DNA of 64,000 nucleotides from JAAGZL01 sp050290785 (GTDB taxonomy: Bacteria; Pseudomonadota; Gammaproteobacteria; Chromatiales; Chromatiaceae). Each line of letters starts with the position of its first letter. Position 1 is the stretch's first letter. Shown piece by piece: positions 61,644-64,000 of the stretch. The DNA lies in contig JBNKIR010000011.1 in assembly GCA_050290785.1 (NCBI GenBank), positions 19,896 through 83,895 on the forward strand. The letters run 5' to 3'. Under the pieces are notes generated by a model. It was not told where the DNA came from. It made no database searches and worked only from the letters and a program-made list of their open reading frames with translations. Both the position numbers and the translations under genes were made by a program.

Positions 61644-62387
61644 ATGCCAGAAAAAAAACAGAAAAAGCTGCTGCGTATAGACAGGTTTGAGTTCGAGCCT
61701 GGAACCACAATCGCCGGAAAATATAAGATCCTGGAACGCCTGGGTGCAGGCTGGGAGGGAGAGGTGTATCTCATTAGGGAGACCGCCACCGGGATCGAGC
61801 GCACCGCCAAGTTTTTCTATCCCCAGCGCAACCAGCGCGACAAGGCGTTGAAGTTCTATGCCCGCAAACTGCATAAGCTGCGCCAGTGCCATATAGTAAT
61901 CCAGTACCATACCCAGGAGCGCACTATATTCAATGGCGTGCCGATCTCGTTTCTGGTGTCTGAATATGTACATGGCGAACTGCTATCGGAGTTTCTGGCG
62001 CGTCAGCCGGGCAGACGTTTGACGCCGTTCCAGGCGGTGCATCTGCTGCACGCGCTGGCCAAGGGCATCGGGTGTATCCACCAGAAGGGCGAATATCACG
62101 GCGACCTGCATCCGGAAAATATCATCGTGGAGCGGTATGGGTTGACCTTCGAACTCAAGCTGCTGGACATGTTCCATTGGGGCCAGCCCAGCGCATCCAA
62201 TATCCGCAACGATGTGATTGATCTTATCCGTATCTTTTATGACGCCCTGGGCGGGCAGAAGCAGTATGCCAAACAGGGGGAAGAGGTGAAGCGTATCTGC
62301 TGCGGTCTCAAGCGTTCCATGATCACCAAGAAGTTCCGCACCGCCGAGCAGCTGAGGGTGTACCTGGAGTTGATGAGTTGGAACTGA
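61644..62387 (+). CDS. Atypical serine/threonine protein kinase
   Basis: A 247-residue single-domain kinase without membrane segment. The glycine loop is GAGWEGEVYL (34-43), the ATP-binding Lys is likely Lys56 in RTAKFF, the hinge is SEYVHGELL, the catalytic loop is HGDLHPENIIV (Asp154, Asn159), and the metal-binding segment is LLDMFHWG, so DFG is replaced by DMF. No Glu is apparent in the C-helix stretch RDKALKFYARKLHKL. These changes suggest an atypical but possibly active kinase. It is followed by cowN after a gap with that gene's own promoter. Confidence 0.85.
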   Translation: MPEKKQKKLLRIDRFEFEPGTTIAGKYKILERLGAGWEGEVYLIRETATGIERTAKFFYPQRNQRDKALKFYARKLHKLRQCHIVIQYHTQERTIFNGVPISFLVSEYVHGELLSEFLARQPGRRLTPFQAVHLLHALAKGIGCIHQKGEYHGDLHPENIIVERYGLTFELKLLDMFHWGQPSASNIRNDVIDLIRIFYDALGGQKQYAKQGEEVKRICCGLKRSMITKKFRTAEQLRVYLELMSWN

Positions 62388-62427
62388 TGTCAGGGTTTGG
62401 CCATTGGCGTGGTGCCGACACGGTAGA

Positions 62428-62443
62428 TGTAAGACACCCGACA
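62428..62443 (+). promoter_or_regulatory. Candidate NifA binding site (UAS) for cowN
   Basis: TGT-N10-ACA (TGTAAGACACCCGACA), the classical upstream activator sequence for the nitrogen-fixation activator NifA. Its centre is about 76 bases upstream of the start point implied by the sigma-54 promoter at 62485, near the short end of usual spacing. Only one copy was seen. Confidence 0.55.
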
Positions 62444-62484
62444 AATCAGGAAGACAGCGCGTAGTAAATCAATAAGTTATCAGT

Positions 62485-62500
62485 AGGCATCCTATTTGCA
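62485..62500 (+). promoter_or_regulatory. Sigma-54 promoter of cowN
   Basis: AGGCATCCTATTTGCA has GG at 62486-62487 and GC at 62498-62499 with ten bases between and a T-rich -12 side (TTTGCA), matching the -24/-12 layout. A transcript would start near 62511, about 30 bases before ATG 62540. The upstream TGT-N10-ACA and the identity of the gene strengthen the call. Confidence 0.65.
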
Positions 62501-62539
62501 GTGATGTGGCCTAGCAATGAACAACAGAGGTCCACAACA

Positions 62540-62836
62540 ATGAGCGGGGATGACAACATCAGGTCCACTGATCGTTATATCAGTTTCGATGGGATAGATT
62601 GTGACGGCAATGCCGACCGGGTCATGGCCTGTATCGAGCGCCTGCTTGAACGGCCGGATTGCAGCAATGCCTTCTGGGACTATTTTCTCAATAAGAGGTT
62701 GGGTGGCTCAGGTCCAAAGCCGGACAACCTGTTTCTTATCCATTCCAATATCAATCAGGTGCGTGAACTGTTTGAGAGCTGCCGGGATGAAGAGGCCCTG
62801 GACCTGCTGTTCCAACTCGAAGAGGAGTGTTGTTGA
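62540..62836 (+). CDS. cowN: CowN, carbon-monoxide-protection protein for nitrogenase
   Basis: A 98-residue protein of the CowN family, recognised by TDRYISFDGIDCDGNADRVM near the start, AFWDYFLNKR in the middle, and FLIHSNINQVRELFES with a C-terminal LEEECC. CowN sustains N2 fixation in the presence of CO, and in Azotobacter it binds nitrogenase MoFe protein and lowers CO inhibition. ATG 62540 was chosen over an earlier in-frame ATG because it is preceded by AGAGG and lies after the sigma-54 promoter. Its presence implies a nif cluster elsewhere in the genome. Confidence 0.93.
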   Translation: MSGDDNIRSTDRYISFDGIDCDGNADRVMACIERLLERPDCSNAFWDYFLNKRLGGSGPKPDNLFLIHSNINQVRELFESCRDEEALDLLFQLEEECC

Positions 62837-62879
62837 TAGGGTGCTTCACGATGGAAGTGATGCAGATGGATGAACATAG

Positions 62880-62905
62880 GGCGGATTAGCGCAGCGTAAT
62901 CCGCC
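62880..62905. repeat. Palindromic intergenic repeat GGCGGATTA type
   Basis: A perfect 9-bp inverted repeat, GGCGGATTA and TAATCCGCC, around loop GCGCAGCG, in the gap after cowN. Sequences of this form recur between genes in many beta- and gammaproteobacteria. It might also end cowN transcription, although no T-run follows. Confidence 0.7.
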
Positions 62906-63027
62906 GGATGTTTTAACCAAAGATTCAAGCCAACTCTTGGCTGGCGGTAAAAAACAATTTGGAGTTAAGGCATGCGGCGCAATGCCCGTTGGTTATTGCC
63001 CTACGGCCCTGATTGACATAACGCTGC

Positions 63028-63468
63028 TTATTCAAGGTTAAGTTCCATGAACTGTTGCCAAACTTCGTTTGGTTCCCAGTTGGGAAGCATGACTTTTGCT
63101 GCTTCTTTGCGCGGCAATCCAAGTGCCAATCGGTAGTACTGAAAAAGAAATGCCGATACGCGTTTATTGACCACGCAATGTATCCATGTTTTTTTATTGC
63201 GAACTCCATTCATGATCTCAATAAACGTTTTTAAGTGTTCGATATGTGGTGCATCAAAAGGCACCGGTATGTGAATATAGGTCATTTTATGTGCTGTAAC
63301 GATATGGCCTTCTTCCGGAATTACATTTTCAGAATTTGGCATCGCCAGATTAATCACAACCCGATAGCCTGCTTGGGCTATATCTTTAAATTGACTTTTC
63401 TCTGGCTGACCGGATGAAGCGATCATCTCTGAAACATGTATATAGTTTATGATTTCTTCTAGAGCCAT
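63028..63468 (-). CDS. Protein tyrosine phosphatase-like protein
   Basis: A 146-residue protein of the dual-specificity-phosphatase-like (DUF442/BLH-like) fold: INYIHVSEMIASSGQPEKSQ and DIAQAGYRVVINLAMPNSEN form the N-terminal core, Asp72 in PVPFDAPH is a candidate general acid, and the phosphate loop is WIHCVVNKRVSAF. The loop is Cys98-X4-Arg103, one residue shorter than the canonical C-X5-R, and lacks glycine, a known variant of this subgroup. Activity is therefore uncertain. It lies next to the TPR gene (53 bases upstream) on the minus strand. Confidence 0.85.
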   Translation of the reverse strand: MALEEIINYIHVSEMIASSGQPEKSQFKDIAQAGYRVVINLAMPNSENVIPEEGHIVTAHKMTYIHIPVPFDAPHIEHLKTFIEIMNGVRNKKTWIHCVVNKRVSAFLFQYYRLALGLPRKEAAKVMLPNWEPNEVWQQFMELNLE

Positions 63469-63521
63469 TTTTTAGGTGAAATGTTTTTTACAATTTCAAC
63501 TCCTTGTTTGGATTGGTGTCT

Positions 63522-63959
63522 TTATTCCGATAACTCTCTAACCTTGTCTCTTAGTGGTGCGATATATTCCTTTTCCCAACTGGGGGCGAGGATCTCCATC
63601 ATCTCAATATGCTGCTGCGCCAAATCCAATTCCTCTGTCAGAACATGTATCCTGGCCTTATACCAATGGGCATACGGATCGTTGGGGTGTGTCTTTAAGC
63701 GTTGGTTCAGCAAGGCCAGGGCATCATCCAGTTTATTCTGTTTGATCAATCCTGAAATCTTATCATGGGAGAAGTCGGGGTCGTTGTCGCTACACTCGGA
63801 TGATGAATATGAATTTTCAAAGTTCGCAGTCATCTGCACCATAGCTGCAGTGAATGCGGCCGCACTGAGACCGATTAACAGAAAACCGATAGCGCCGGCG
63901 ATAACCCATTTTTTAATACTCTTGAGCTGGGTGACTATTTCACTGTTACCGTCATTCAT
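63522..63959 (-). CDS. Membrane-anchored TPR protein
   Basis: A 145-residue protein with one N-terminal helix (VIAGAIGFLLIGLSAAAFTA) and a tetratricopeptide-like region: ISGLIKQNKLDDALALLNQR, KTHPNDPYAHWYKARIHVLT and LDLAQQHIEMMEILAP. The layout suggests a periplasmic or cytoplasmic scaffold; no specific partner is known. It is upstream of the phosphatase-like gene on the same strand. Confidence 0.82.
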   Translation of the reverse strand: MNDGNSEIVTQLKSIKKWVIAGAIGFLLIGLSAAAFTAAMVQMTANFENSYSSSECSDNDPDFSHDKISGLIKQNKLDDALALLNQRLKTHPNDPYAHWYKARIHVLTEELDLAQQHIEMMEILAPSWEKEYIAPLRDKVRELSE

Positions 63960-63978
63960 CGTCTTTCCTTGTTGGTTG

Positions 63979-63999
63979 AAAACAGTCAGGGACTGTTTT
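63979..63999. other. Hairpin at the window edge
   Basis: An 8-bp palindrome AAAACAGT/ACTGTTTT with a 5-base loop CAGGG and a T-run on the plus strand. It could be a terminator for an outside gene or a two-way one; the gene it belongs to is not visible. Confidence 0.4.
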
Positions 64000-64000
64000 T

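Noticed and set aside
61516..61710. Minus-strand 64-codon frame before the kinase gene
   Set aside because: Overlaps the kinase start, has no ribosome-binding site and no family features.

Overview
The window is a gene-dense, moderately GC-rich stretch of chromosome from a gammaproteobacterium. Gene content and order point to an autotrophic, nitrogen-fixing, probably sulfur-oxidising member of the Chromatiales or related symbiont lineages: Calvin-cycle/gluconeogenic sugar-phosphate genes (tkt, gap, pgk, fba and a group-III-like phosphofructokinase), a split YeeE/YedE sulfur-compound transporter, the nitrogenase-protecting gene cowN behind a sigma-54/NifA-type promoter, and a Pseudomonas-like order of the type IV pilus genes. 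The lineage is an inference; no rRNA or other taxonomic marker lies in the window, and no tRNA, CRISPR array, complete insertion sequence or prophage was seen.

Layout. 1-2700: the end of an unrecognised gene, a two-gene sulfur transporter and mutM. 2919-6448: a GldA/F/G-type ABC system with a DUF4340 protein, all on the minus strand. 6577-16084: one long minus-strand block, yrbG-kdsD-kdsC-lptC-lptA-lptB-rpoN-hpf-ptsN-hprK-rapZ-EIIA(Man)-HPr, joining LPS core/Kdo synthesis and LPS transport with sigma-54 and the regulatory (sugar-free) phosphotransferase branch. 16096-18307: DUF4426, metW, metX. 18504-20480: a dynamin-like GTPase. 20580-23051: yggU, yggT, proC, yggS, divergent from pilT-pilU (23231-25423). 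25439-33122: minus-strand gshB-apbE-tonB-yqgE-ruvX-pyrR-pyrB-pyrC'-pyrK-like. 33501-43202: pilG-pilH-pilI-pilJ-chpA-chpC, the chemosensory system that controls twitching pili and cAMP in Pseudomonas, here without pilK and chpB. Apart from the dynamin, apbE and pyrK-like genes, 16-43 kb keeps the order known from Pseudomonas aeruginosa.

43212-55843: rsmE, phosphofructokinase, a HAD hydrolase, then the activated-methyl cycle (metF, ahcY with an S-adenosylhomocysteine riboswitch in its leader, metK), a thioredoxin-fold protein, and tkt-gap-pgk-fba. 55993-59226: small proteins, srkA and purC, with two REP-like inverted pairs nearby. 59427-63959: an SLC13/TrkA-C transporter, an unusual protein kinase, cowN, a tyrosine-phosphatase-like protein and a TPR membrane protein.

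Functional links: RpoN encoded at 10-11.5 kb is the sigma factor required by the candidate cowN promoter at 62.5 kb. MetX/MetW make methionine, MetK makes SAM, SAM-dependent enzymes release SAH, and AhcY, switched on by the SAH riboswitch, removes it while MetF supplies methyl-folate. PilT/PilU retract pili whose use is steered by the PilGHIJ-ChpA pathway. The most noteworthy points are the cowN control region, the catalytically dead dihydroorotase paired with pyrB, the unusual active-site signature of the phosphofructokinase, the reduced ChpA with an in-frame 9-bp repeat tract, and the repeat families scattered between genes.
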